Positions 15,862 through 22,571 of a stretch of 22,571 bases of DNA are shown here, one piece after another. The notes beneath the pieces are model-generated. The model searched no databases, had not been told where the DNA came from, and saw only the letters and a program-made list of their open reading frames with translations. The number at the start of each line of letters is the position of its first letter. Within the stretch, counting starts at the first letter, position 1. Both the position numbers and the translations under genes were made by a program. The stretch covers positions 1 to 22,571 of the forward strand of contig JAMDDV010000013.1 of the NCBI GenBank assembly GCA_023488455.1. Direction: 5' to 3'. The DNA is from Actinomycetota bacterium (GTDB lineage: Bacteria; Actinomycetota; Humimicrobiia; Hakubellales; JAMDDV01).

Positions 15862-16707
15862 ATGAAATTTGCCATAAATACCGTTCTTTGGGTCTGGCCA
15901 TTCAGCGCTGATTATTTAGATTTACTTGAAAAGATTAAAGAAATTGGTTATGACGCTGTGGAGTTTGCAATTGAAGACAGGTCTAGAGCGAACGTTTTAA
16001 AGATAAAGGAAGCACTAAAGAAAACTGGCTTAGGATCTGTGACCTGTGGGGCATATGGCCCTGCTCGTGATTTGTTAAGTCCGAGCGAGGAAGTTCAGAC
16101 TACAGGAATTAACTATATAAAGGACAGCATCGATCTATGCAGTGAGCTTGGCTCAAGTGCGCTTGTGGGGCCGACTTATTCAATTGGGATAAAGCCTGGC
16201 TTTTTAAATAAAAAGACAAAGGAGCAGGCTTTTGATAGATGTGTAAAAAACCTGAAGTTCGTTGGTGATTATGCCGCAGATAAGAAGATCAGGGTTGCAG
16301 TGGAACCATTGAACAGGTATGAGACTAATTTCATTAATACGGCAAAAGAGGCAAGAGAATTAATTGATGCTGTCGATAAAACTTATGTCGGGGTACAGCT
16401 CGATACCTATCACATGAACATTGAAGAAAAATCTCATAAGTCGGCGATTGAAACAGCTGGGGATAAATTATTTCACCTCCATGTGCCGGAAAATGATAGA
16501 GGAGCTACCGGCACAGGTAATGTTGATTGGGAAGGCGTGCACGATGCCTTAATAAACATAAAATATGATGGGGTGCTGGCAGTTGAAAGCTGTTCACCTG
16601 AAGTTGAAACAATTGCGGAGCTTGGTGCGATTTGGAGAGTTTATGATTACGATCAGGATGAACTTGCGAAAAAAAGTTTATCTTTTCTAAGAGGACTTTT
16701 TGGTTGA
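15862..16707 (+). CDS. Sugar isomerase/epimerase, D-tagatose 3-epimerase family
   Basis: A 281-residue TIM-barrel protein with the complete DTE/DPE active site: E148, D181, H207 and E242 match P. cichorii D-tagatose 3-epimerase E152, D185, H211 and E246 with the same gaps (33, 26, 35). The substrate-binding residues E158, H188 and R217 are matched by E154, H184 and R213. Thus a C3 epimerisation of a ketose, or a close reaction on a related sugar, is probable; family members on keto-acid or hydroxypyruvate substrates also occur. A strong AAGGAGG lies upstream of the ATG. The gene sits between an aminotransferase and a zinc dehydrogenase, and this supports a multi-step conversion of one sugar-like compound. 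Confidence 0.93.
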   Translation: MKFAINTVLWVWPFSADYLDLLEKIKEIGYDAVEFAIEDRSRANVLKIKEALKKTGLGSVTCGAYGPARDLLSPSEEVQTTGINYIKDSIDLCSELGSSALVGPTYSIGIKPGFLNKKTKEQAFDRCVKNLKFVGDYAADKKIRVAVEPLNRYETNFINTAKEARELIDAVDKTYVGVQLDTYHMNIEEKSHKSAIETAGDKLFHLHVPENDRGATGTGNVDWEGVHDALINIKYDGVLAVESCSPEVETIAELGAIWRVYDYDQDELAKKSLSFLRGLFG

Positions 16708-16746
16708 AATGTGCGGCTTAATTATCGAAAGAGAAAGGGGTGTTAT

Positions 16747-17790
16747 ATGTTAGCAGCTCTTTTAAAAGGAGTGGAGAAAATTGAAATTGCGGATGTCCCA
16801 ATACCCCAGCCCGAACCGAATGAAGTCCAGATCAAAGTACATGCGGTTGGAATATGCGGTACCGATATGCACATTTACAAAGGTTATGGTTTTGTCGGGG
16901 AACAGCTTCCTGTTGATTTAATTTTAGGTCATGAATTTAGCGGCACGATCACTAAGCTCGGCAGCGAAGTGACTGATTTCAAGATTGGGGACAGGGTTGT
17001 AATTGAGCCCAATATTGGATGCGGCGAATGTGCAACCTGCATATCTGGTGCGTATGTACTGTGTGAAAGGGGTCAGAAGATAATTGGCATTCACAGACAT
17101 GGTGGGTTTGCTGAGTACGCAGTTGTCCCAAAGGAAAAGGTATTCAAAATTCCTGGTTCTATTCCTTTTTCTGATGCATCTATCATGGAACCGTTTGCCA
17201 TAACGGTCTATGGGATGATGCGCGCAGGTTTTTACCCGGGAGATTGGGTAGTGGTCCTTGGCCCGGGAGTCGCAGGACTTTGTTTTGTACAGCTTGCAAA
17301 GGCTGCTGGTGCCTCAAAGGTGATTTTAATTGGTCCGAATCCTGCAAGATTAACCGTTGGAGAGAAAATTGGAGCTGACTTAACAATAAATTCAAGAAAT
17401 GAAGATCCGTTGAAGAAAGTAATGGAACTTACCAATGGTAGAGGTGTTGATTTTGTTTTTGAAGCAGCGGGTGTCCCAGAAACCGTTTCTCAGATGTTTA
17501 AATACGCAAAGCCAAGAGGTAGAGTCTGTATCTACGGTGTTCCTGTAGAACTGGTTGACGGTGTGGATTTTGCAGAATTTTTGATGAAAGATCTTGTTTT
17601 GGTTGCTGCTGCTGGAGCACAGAACACGTTCCCCAGGGCAATTGAGATAGTAGCAAGCAAGAAAGTCGATCTTGGGGCTATGATTACCCATAAATTTAAA
17701 TTAAGTGAGATTGAACATGGTTTTGAGGTCGTGGAGAAAAGATTAGATGGTGTTGCAAAAGCGATAGTTCAGGTAGAGGAGGAAAAATGA
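16747..17790 (+). CDS. Zinc-dependent MDR alcohol/polyol dehydrogenase
   Basis: A 347-residue medium-chain dehydrogenase (sorbitol/threonine dehydrogenase type). Catalytic zinc ligands are C37 (GICGTD), H62-E63 (GHE) and probably E148 (IMEPF); the structural zinc has a full set C92, C95, C98 and C106. The Rossmann domain has GPGVAG (172-177). ATG 16747 is chosen: AAGGGG ends six bases before it, and the protein starts MLAALLKGVEKIEI as expected. The in-frame GTG at 16711 adds 12 residues without a ribosome site. It overlaps the next cupin by four bases (ATGA), indicating coupled translation. The likely reaction is NAD(P)-linked oxidation of a secondary alcohol in a sugar or polyol, or of a related hydroxy acid. 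Confidence 0.93.
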   Translation: MLAALLKGVEKIEIADVPIPQPEPNEVQIKVHAVGICGTDMHIYKGYGFVGEQLPVDLILGHEFSGTITKLGSEVTDFKIGDRVVIEPNIGCGECATCISGAYVLCERGQKIIGIHRHGGFAEYAVVPKEKVFKIPGSIPFSDASIMEPFAITVYGMMRAGFYPGDWVVVLGPGVAGLCFVQLAKAAGASKVILIGPNPARLTVGEKIGADLTINSRNEDPLKKVMELTNGRGVDFVFEAAGVPETVSQMFKYAKPRGRVCIYGVPVELVDGVDFAEFLMKDLVLVAAAGAQNTFPRAIEIVASKKVDLGAMITHKFKLSEIEHGFEVVEKRLDGVAKAIVQVEEEK

Positions 17791-18269
17791 GCGATAAAAG
17801 CAAGGATTCAAGCGGTATTCCGAGCTGGATGGGTAATCATCCATTCCCACCAGACAAAAAACGACCAGTATTGATAAACAAGAAGGATGAAGTAATCACT
17901 GTTTATGGCTCGGGAAAGGAGAAGATCTCACCCCATATAGCCATAAGCACGGATAAGATTTTAATCTCCACCTGGCATGTTCCTCCTGGTCAGACATTTC
18001 AACCTCCAGATATTCATTCAGGCGATGAGCCATATTATGTCCTCAAAGGAACGGCAACAGTAGTGAACCCAGAAACGGGCCAGGTTGTTGAGGCAAATGA
18101 AGGAGATGCTGTATTGATTCCGGCTAAATGCTGGCATCAGGTTTATAACTTTACAGAGGAGGACCTGATCATTGTTGCAATAATCGAGGGTAAGATATGG
18201 GAGATAGAGGATATTGACAGCGTATCTGGTTTCAAGTTTAAGCAAGTCGTGTTAAAAGAGCGTCCATAA
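17787..18269 (+). CDS. Cupin-domain protein, acidic residue in the metal motif (1 of tandem pair)
   Basis: A 160-residue protein with a 65-residue N-terminal part and a single cupin domain. In motif 1 (PPDIHSGDEPYYVLKG) the usual His-x-His is Asp-x-His: D75, H77, E81; the second-motif His is H117 (CWHQVY). The ligand set therefore seems to be D/H/E/H. It overlaps the dehydrogenase gene by four bases and is followed 12 bp later by a homologous cupin, so a heteromeric assembly is possible. The GAGGAGG ribosome site is strong. Function unknown; sugar isomerase, dioxygenase-like or binding protein are all open. Confidence 0.85.
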   Translation: MSDKSKDSSGIPSWMGNHPFPPDKKRPVLINKKDEVITVYGSGKEKISPHIAISTDKILISTWHVPPGQTFQPPDIHSGDEPYYVLKGTATVVNPETGQVVEANEGDAVLIPAKCWHQVYNFTEEDLIIVAIIEGKIWEIEDIDSVSGFKFKQVVLKERP

Positions 18270-18281
18270 GGGAGAGAAGAG

Positions 18282-18704
18282 ATGAGAAATTATTTAGATT
18301 ATATAGGAAATTGGCCTGTTGATACCGAAGACGCAAGGAAGGAAAAGAGATTTTTACACATCACACCAGAAAAAACCCTGAGATTGATACACGGATCGGG
18401 GAATCAGATTGGGGTTAACTTTTTTATCAGCAACTCCAGAGTTCATTTAGGGACCATATCTCTTAATGGCGGGAAATACTCGGATTACGAAAAACATGCT
18501 GGCGATGAGGCAATTTTGGTGCTCAAAGGAACTGTTCAGATTGTTGTGTCGAAAGATCCACCAGATGCGGATTCAGTTTCAACAGTCTCATATGAAGTAA
18601 ATGAAGGCGAAAATTTTCTGATACCCGAAGGGTACTATCATAGATATCATAATCTTGCTGTGGGAATGTCGAAGCTGCTTTTTACCGTTGCTCCCAATTA
18701 CTGA
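18282..18704 (+). CDS. Cupin-domain protein, acidic residue in the metal motif (2 of tandem pair)
   Basis: A 140-residue cupin homologous to the preceding protein (H-S/A-GDE, then VLKGT, then the second-motif His). The first ligand position is Glu here: E70, H72, E76, with H120 in the second motif. The upstream GGGAGAGAAG gives a good ribosome site, and 36 bp separate it from the glutamate dehydrogenase gene. Since both members of the pair share the acidic change and the same arrangement, the change is probably functional and not decay. No signal peptide is seen. The reaction is unknown. Confidence 0.84.
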   Translation: MRNYLDYIGNWPVDTEDARKEKRFLHITPEKTLRLIHGSGNQIGVNFFISNSRVHLGTISLNGGKYSDYEKHAGDEAILVLKGTVQIVVSKDPPDADSVSTVSYEVNEGENFLIPEGYYHRYHNLAVGMSKLLFTVAPNY

Positions 18705-18740
18705 TATTTGACTTTGAAGGGTTTTTAGAGGATAGCTATT

Positions 18741-20003
18741 GTGATAGAAACCTGTGAAGTAACCTATGATGTTTGGGATATGGCGCTGAAACGCCTTGAT
18801 ATTTCAGCGGAGTTGCTGGGACTTGATAAAGGCCTGGTGGATTATTTGAAGAAACCAAGAAAGATCGTTGAGGTTTCTATCCCGGTAAAGATGGATAACG
18901 GCTCACTTCATATTTTCACCGGTTACAGAGTTCAACATAATATAAATCGTGGTCCAGCAAAAGGAGGGATAAGATATCACCCCGATGTTTCACTGGATGA
19001 AATGAAAGCGCTGGCCATGATCATGACCTGGAAGTGTGCAGTTGTTGAAATCCCGTATGGCGGTGCAAAGGGCGGGGTTGAGTGTGATCCACGGTTTCTT
19101 TCAAATAATGAACTTGAGAGGCTTACGAGGAGATATACTTTTGAATTGATACCCTTTATCGGTCCTGAGAAGGATATTCCAGCACCCGATGTCGGTACAA
19201 ATCAGCAGATCATGGCGTGGATAATGGACACCTACAGCACCGATAAAGGATTTTCGGTACCCGGAGTAGTAACCGGGAAACCAATTAGCCTGGGTGGATC
19301 TCTTGGAAGAGAGGGAGCTACAGCAAGGGGCTGCGTCTTTACAATTTTAAAAACTATTGAAAAACTGAATTTACCAAAATCAGGATTAAGAGCGGTAATC
19401 CAGGGCTTTGGAAATGTTGGCGGTAATGCAGCGAAATTTCTTCATGATCTCGGATTTAAGATAATAGCCGCAAGCGATGTTGATGGAGGAGTTTTCAACC
19501 CAAATGGGTTAGATATACCTGCATTGATAAAATTTTCTAAAGAAAACCCAAGTATTTGTGAATACAGGGGCGGCGATAAAATCACGAACGAAGAATTGCT
19601 CAAGACACCCTGCGATGTATTGATTCCTGCTGCAATTGAAAACCAGATTACTGAGAAGAACGCACCATCTATTAAAACTGTTATTTTGGCAGAAGGGGCA
19701 AATGCGCCAACCACTCCAGAAGCGGATCCAATACTTTTGGACAACGGAGTTTTTATAATTCCGGATCTTCTTTGTAATGCTGGTGGAGTAACAGTTTCCT
19801 ATTTTGAATGGGTACAGGATATCCAGGCCTTTTTCTGGAATGAATCAGAGGTCAACATTAAGCTTAAACAGATTATGGAAAAAGCATTCGAACGTGTTTA
19901 CCAAAGATCTAAGGACGAAAAAATTGATATGCGCACGGCTGCATATTTGATAGCTGTTTCGAGTGTAGCAGAAGCGACCAGGATCAGAGGCATTTACCCC
20001 TGA
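18741..20003 (+). CDS. gdhA: Glutamate dehydrogenase (Glu/Leu/Phe/Val dehydrogenase family)
   Basis: A 420-residue NAD(P)-dependent dehydrogenase with the hexameric-GDH signature: KGGIRYHPDVS (from K74), the region of K98, and the catalytic lysine K110 in PYGGAKGG; then PAPDVGT and the Rossmann GFGNVG with ASDVDGG. Length and the motif order match classical bacterial and archaeal GDH. It interconverts glutamate with 2-oxoglutarate plus ammonia, which would regenerate the amino acceptor for the aminotransferase at 14503. Start is GTG with GAGG eight bases upstream. A housekeeping role is possible, but its position inside the sugar unit favours a role in nitrogen release from an amino compound. 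Confidence 0.95.
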   Translation: MIETCEVTYDVWDMALKRLDISAELLGLDKGLVDYLKKPRKIVEVSIPVKMDNGSLHIFTGYRVQHNINRGPAKGGIRYHPDVSLDEMKALAMIMTWKCAVVEIPYGGAKGGVECDPRFLSNNELERLTRRYTFELIPFIGPEKDIPAPDVGTNQQIMAWIMDTYSTDKGFSVPGVVTGKPISLGGSLGREGATARGCVFTILKTIEKLNLPKSGLRAVIQGFGNVGGNAAKFLHDLGFKIIAASDVDGGVFNPNGLDIPALIKFSKENPSICEYRGGDKITNEELLKTPCDVLIPAAIENQITEKNAPSIKTVILAEGANAPTTPEADPILLDNGVFIIPDLLCNAGGVTVSYFEWVQDIQAFFWNESEVNIKLKQIMEKAFERVYQRSKDEKIDMRTAAYLIAVSSVAEATRIRGIYP

Positions 20004-20018
20004 GAGATTTTTAGTCTA

Positions 20019-20033
20019 TTTTGCTTAGCAAAA
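20019..20033 (+). other. Short hairpin in the gap before the aldolase gene
   Basis: TTTTGC-TTA-GCAAAA at 20019-20033 makes a 6-bp stem with a 3-base loop in the 69-bp gap between the dehydrogenase and the aldolase. The stem is AU-rich and no T-run follows, so it is a weak terminator at best; an mRNA processing or stability element is as possible. Confidence 0.25.
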
Positions 20034-20072
20034 AATGGTAATACAGCATGAAACATCAATTTTTGGAGGAAT

Positions 20073-20666
20073 ATGGAAAAATATTCGATTGCAGAGGAAT
20101 TGGCTGTGTTTGCAAACGAAGTCTATCAAAGAAAATTAGTCGGTTCTGCCGGCGGCAATATTTCTTATCGACTTTCAGAGAACAGGTTCTTAGTCAGCCC
20201 AACTAACTCATGTCTTGGAAGGATTAAACCTGATGAGTTTGTGGTGATTGATGAAAACTGCAATTTGATCGAGGGTGCTGCTATGCCCACCAAGGAGGCG
20301 GGAATGCATCTATCTGTATTTAAAGTACGCGAGGATGTTAACTGCATTATTCACACCCATTCTCCATATGCCACTGTCTTTGCATGTATGGGGCTTAAAA
20401 TTCCGATGATCACCGTTTCTGCCAAACTAAAATTGATCGATACTCCTATTGTTAGATATGCTGATCCGGGCTCTTCACAGTTAAGGAAAATGGTTGAAGA
20501 TGTAGTCTCAAAATCAGACAGGAACATTAGCTGCATTCTTTTGAACTCACACGGGCTTCTTGCTTTAGGCAGTACGCCAGAATCTGCTTTTAACATCGCG
20601 GAACTTGCAGAGGATACAGCAAATATTGCATATCTGGTTAGCTCCATGCAGAGTTTCGCAAGGTAG
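20073..20666 (+). CDS. Class II aldolase/adducin-family protein (fuculose-phosphate aldolase-like)
   Basis: A 197-residue zinc aldolase. GSAGGNIS (24-31) binds the phosphate of the substrate in fuculose-1-phosphate aldolase. Ligands by match to E. coli FucA E73, H92, H94 and H155 are E75 (MPTKEAGMH), H94 and H96 (HTHSPYA) and H160 (LLNSHGLLALG). It would split a ketose 1-phosphate to dihydroxyacetone phosphate and an aldehyde, with epimerase activity of the AraD type an alternative. GGAGG seven bases upstream supports the start. The next gene is an FGGY kinase, which could form the phosphorylated substrate; together with the isomerase-like genes this makes a FucI-FucK-FucA-like route plausible. 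Confidence 0.92.
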   Translation: MEKYSIAEELAVFANEVYQRKLVGSAGGNISYRLSENRFLVSPTNSCLGRIKPDEFVVIDENCNLIEGAAMPTKEAGMHLSVFKVREDVNCIIHTHSPYATVFACMGLKIPMITVSAKLKLIDTPIVRYADPGSSQLRKMVEDVVSKSDRNISCILLNSHGLLALGSTPESAFNIAELAEDTANIAYLVSSMQSFAR

Positions 20667-20716
20667 AGGTTTTCTTCCAAGATGATAAGCACTACCGTTT
20701 AGCACAGGAGTTCTCT

Positions 20717-22270
20717 TTGAGTAGGTTCTTTTTGGGGATTGATATAGGTGGTTCAAGGATAAAGGCGGGCCTTTTTGATGAGTCAGGAGATCTAAGGGGG
20801 TTCTACCAGATTTCAACGAAAATATACAATCCCAAGCCAGGTTGGGCCGAAATTTCACCAACTGAAATCCTAAGTGCATTGCCTTTTGTAATAAGAGGTG
20901 TTTCAGATAATGCAGATGTTAGCTCAAAAGAGATAAGCTCAATTGGATTTAGCTCTACCTGTCCAACGCTTGTTCCAATTGACAAGAATGGCGATCTGCT
21001 TTCAAATGCAGTTATGAATTTTGATCAGCGTGCAGTTAGTCAGGCAGAGGAGATATCAGATAAAATAGGTGATCGCTATTTCAGTTTAACTGGCAACAGG
21101 TATCTATCGGGAGCTATCTCTGCACCTGGTATCCTGTGGTTCAAGGAAGATAGGCCAGATATCTATGAAAATGCACGTGTCTTTGGTCACATCACCACCT
21201 ACCTTACAGGTAAGCTCACCTCTAACTTTGTTATCGACTGGACGAATGCTTCGCTGACGGGACTTTTCGATATCACCAGGGAGAGGGACTGGATACCTGC
21301 GATCTTTGATGAACTTGGTTTAGATCTGGCTAAGATGCCATCTGTGATCTCCCCAACCAAGCCTGCTGGCAGCATCACGGGACAATGGGCCAGGGCACTT
21401 GATCTAAGCGAAGATGTCTGCATAGCTCCGGGTTCAGCTGATACCGCAGCTCTGAGCATGGGCGTGGGAGTTTTAAAGGCAGGTGAGATTTTCATATCAT
21501 CTGGAACCTCCGAAATAGTGTCTGGGGTATTGGATAGGCCTGATTTTGATAACAAATTTCTCAATAGGACAGCAATTATAGGAAAAAAATGGTTATTTCA
21601 CGGTCCGATAAATACCGGCGGGGCTGCCATCAATTGGCTTAAGAGGATCATTTTATCTGAAAATGATAGTACAGCTCTATCAGATGATGACTATTTTAAA
21701 GCACTAACTGGTCTGGTGAAGCGCTCAAAAATTGGATCAAACGGCCTTCTTTTCCTGCCCTATCTTCAGGGGGAAAGGACACCTCTATGGGATTCATATG
21801 CAAGAGGTATCTTTTTTGGGATATCGCTTTATACCAATAAAAGTGATTTTGTCAGGGCAGTCTTTGAAAGTATTGGTTATGCTTTGAAAAATGTTTTTAT
21901 TCATGTGGAGAAAATGATTGGGAAGCAAGTAGAAAAAATCATGATGACCGGTGGTGGTAGTAAAAATTCAGAATGGTTAAAAATTAAATGTGATATTTTA
22001 GGTAGAAAAATTTTTCGTCTTGATTTCAACGAACCAACCCTTTTTGGAGCGGCTTTAGCTGGGGGAGTTGCATCTGGATGTATTTCTGGTAACGAACTTA
22101 CACTACTTTCAAAAAAATATAGCGCATATTCGGTCTTTGAACCTGACTTAAGCAATCATGAGTTGTATAAAGAATATTATCAAAAATTTGTTAAGCTTTA
22201 TGAAACAAATAAAGAAAATTTTAAAAACTTTATTTACATCGATGAAAATGAATTAAAAGGGAAGGAATAG
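20717..22270 (+). CDS. FGGY-family carbohydrate kinase (xylulokinase-like)
   Basis: A 517-residue sugar kinase of the FGGY family. N-terminal GIDIGGSRIKAGLFDESG is the first ATP-binding block. FDQRA is the sugar-side segment, GSADTAALSMGVG the catalytic-Asp and substrate region, ISSGTSEIVSG the adenosine region and GGGSKNSEWLKIKCDILGR the C-terminal signature. Xylulokinase, fuculokinase and ribulokinase share these; overall length and motifs look nearest to XylB, but the sugar cannot be fixed. Start is TTG with CAGGAG six bases upstream. It lies between the aldolase and transketolase genes, so its product may enter the pentose phosphate pathway or be cleaved by the aldolase. Confidence 0.93.
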   Translation: MSRFFLGIDIGGSRIKAGLFDESGDLRGFYQISTKIYNPKPGWAEISPTEILSALPFVIRGVSDNADVSSKEISSIGFSSTCPTLVPIDKNGDLLSNAVMNFDQRAVSQAEEISDKIGDRYFSLTGNRYLSGAISAPGILWFKEDRPDIYENARVFGHITTYLTGKLTSNFVIDWTNASLTGLFDITRERDWIPAIFDELGLDLAKMPSVISPTKPAGSITGQWARALDLSEDVCIAPGSADTAALSMGVGVLKAGEIFISSGTSEIVSGVLDRPDFDNKFLNRTAIIGKKWLFHGPINTGGAAINWLKRIILSENDSTALSDDDYFKALTGLVKRSKIGSNGLLFLPYLQGERTPLWDSYARGIFFGISLYTNKSDFVRAVFESIGYALKNVFIHVEKMIGKQVEKIMMTGGGSKNSEWLKIKCDILGRKIFRLDFNEPTLFGAALAGGVASGCISGNELTLLSKKYSAYSVFEPDLSNHELYKEYYQKFVKLYETNKENFKNFIYIDENELKGKE

Positions 22271-22273
22271 AGG

Positions 22274-22571
22274 TTGACCAAGAAATCTTCACAGGATGTT
22301 AAAAATGAAACATTGACTTCAAAAATTCCGTTACCACGCTCCTCTTGGGATCTTAAAATTACACCTAGGCTTTTAGATGATTTAAACAAGTGGGCTAGGG
22401 TGCTTAGATGTGACGTGATAAGGATGACCAATATAGCAAGATCAGGTCACCCAGGTGGCTCGCTCTCTGCTGCTGATATGGTAGCCTGCCTTTACTTCTG
22501 CGCGATGCGCATAGATCCATCTGATCCGAGCTGGCCAGAGCGGGACAGGTTCGTACTTTCCAAGGGCCATG
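22274..22571 (+). CDS. Transketolase, N-terminal subunit (3' partial)
   Basis: First 99 codons of a split-type transketolase N-subunit; the gene continues past the window. The thiamine-pyrophosphate-domain opening is visible: RMTNIARSGHPGGSLSAAD, then ADMVACLYF and ERDRFVLSKGH. Start is TTG three bases after the kinase stop, with AAGGA about eight bases upstream. The short leader of about 25 polar residues before the conserved core suggests an alternative start further in, but I see no in-frame ATG there. Two-gene transketolases are common in anaerobic bacteria and the C-subunit should follow at once. A transketolase here gives a pentose-phosphate exit for the pathway, or acts directly on an unusual ketose phosphate. 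Confidence 0.9.
   Translation, partial: MTKKSSQDVKNETLTSKIPLPRSSWDLKITPRLLDDLNKWARVLRCDVIRMTNIARSGHPGGSLSAADMVACLYFCAMRIDPSDPSWPERDRFVLSKGH

Noticed and set aside
16711..16746. GTG 16711 as start of the dehydrogenase gene.
   Set aside because: The 12 extra residues (RLNYRKRKGCY region) do not look like the family start, and AAGGGG is correctly placed for ATG 16747.
20019..20033. Rho-independent terminator before the aldolase gene.
   Set aside because: The stem is only 6 bp and AU-rich and has no following T-run; the next gene has a strong ribosome site and fits the same pathway. Kept only as a hairpin.
1..22571. Mobile elements, CRISPR, toxin-antitoxin or defence genes.
   Set aside because: No transposase, integrase, spaced direct repeats or nuclease-type proteins were seen; codon use and base composition look even across the window.

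Overview
The window looks like a gene-dense stretch of an anaerobic, probably fermentative, bacterial chromosome specialised for sugar and sugar-derivative catabolism. Base composition is fairly AT-rich, arginine is often AGA/AGG and isoleucine often ATA, starts at TTG or GTG are frequent (about nine of 25 genes) and Shine-Dalgarno sequences are strong. Together with a split transketolase, many COG2407-type (L-fucose isomerase-like) proteins and an FCD-type GntR regulator, this suggests a lineage such as Atribacterota, Thermotogota or a similar deep-branching anaerobe. That assignment is inference; no rRNA or marker gene is present.

Layout. (A) 1-5280, plus strand: end of a sugar ABC permease, N-acetylhexosamine-6-phosphate deacetylase (nagA), a MalK/UgpC-type ATPase, L-fucose isomerase-like protein A, and a URO-D-family protein. 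(B) 5277-6056, minus strand: a creatininase-family amidohydrolase whose stop overlaps the preceding stop. (C) 6163-7052, plus strand: two tandem, mutually homologous small proteins of unknown function with a conserved Cys-Pro. (D) 11741 down to 7071, minus strand: L-fucose isomerase-like C, a GntR/FCD regulator, L-fucose isomerase-like B and an M24 metallopeptidase, in one tightly packed transcription unit. (E) 11871-22571, plus strand: a long unit divergent from D, holding amidohydrolase / cupin / amidohydrolase, a racemase-fold protein, a class III aminotransferase, a D-tagatose 3-epimerase-family protein, a zinc dehydrogenase, two tandem cupins, glutamate dehydrogenase, a class II aldolase, an FGGY kinase and the N-terminal part of a transketolase subunit. 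The window ends inside that last gene.

How the parts may fit. Import (ABC), deacetylation (NagA), aldose-ketose isomerisation (three FucI-like proteins), C3 epimerisation, phosphorylation (FGGY), retro-aldol cleavage (class II aldolase) and transketolase make a plausible route from an unusual sugar to central metabolites. The aminotransferase, glutamate dehydrogenase and zinc dehydrogenase could handle an amino or alcohol group. The C/GntR/B/M24 unit and the long plus-strand unit share a 129-bp divergent region with paired TAATATTA elements, so the GntR protein probably controls both. The substrate cannot be read from sequence. The most unusual points are three FucI-like paralogs of which one has lost the usual metal-ligand positions, an amidohydrolase pair of which one has Asp replaced by Asn at a predicted metal site, a racemase-fold protein without its second Cys, and paired cupins with an acidic residue in place of the first metal His.

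No tRNA, rRNA, CRISPR array, insertion sequence or phage gene was seen. No gene-free stretch exceeds 130 bases.
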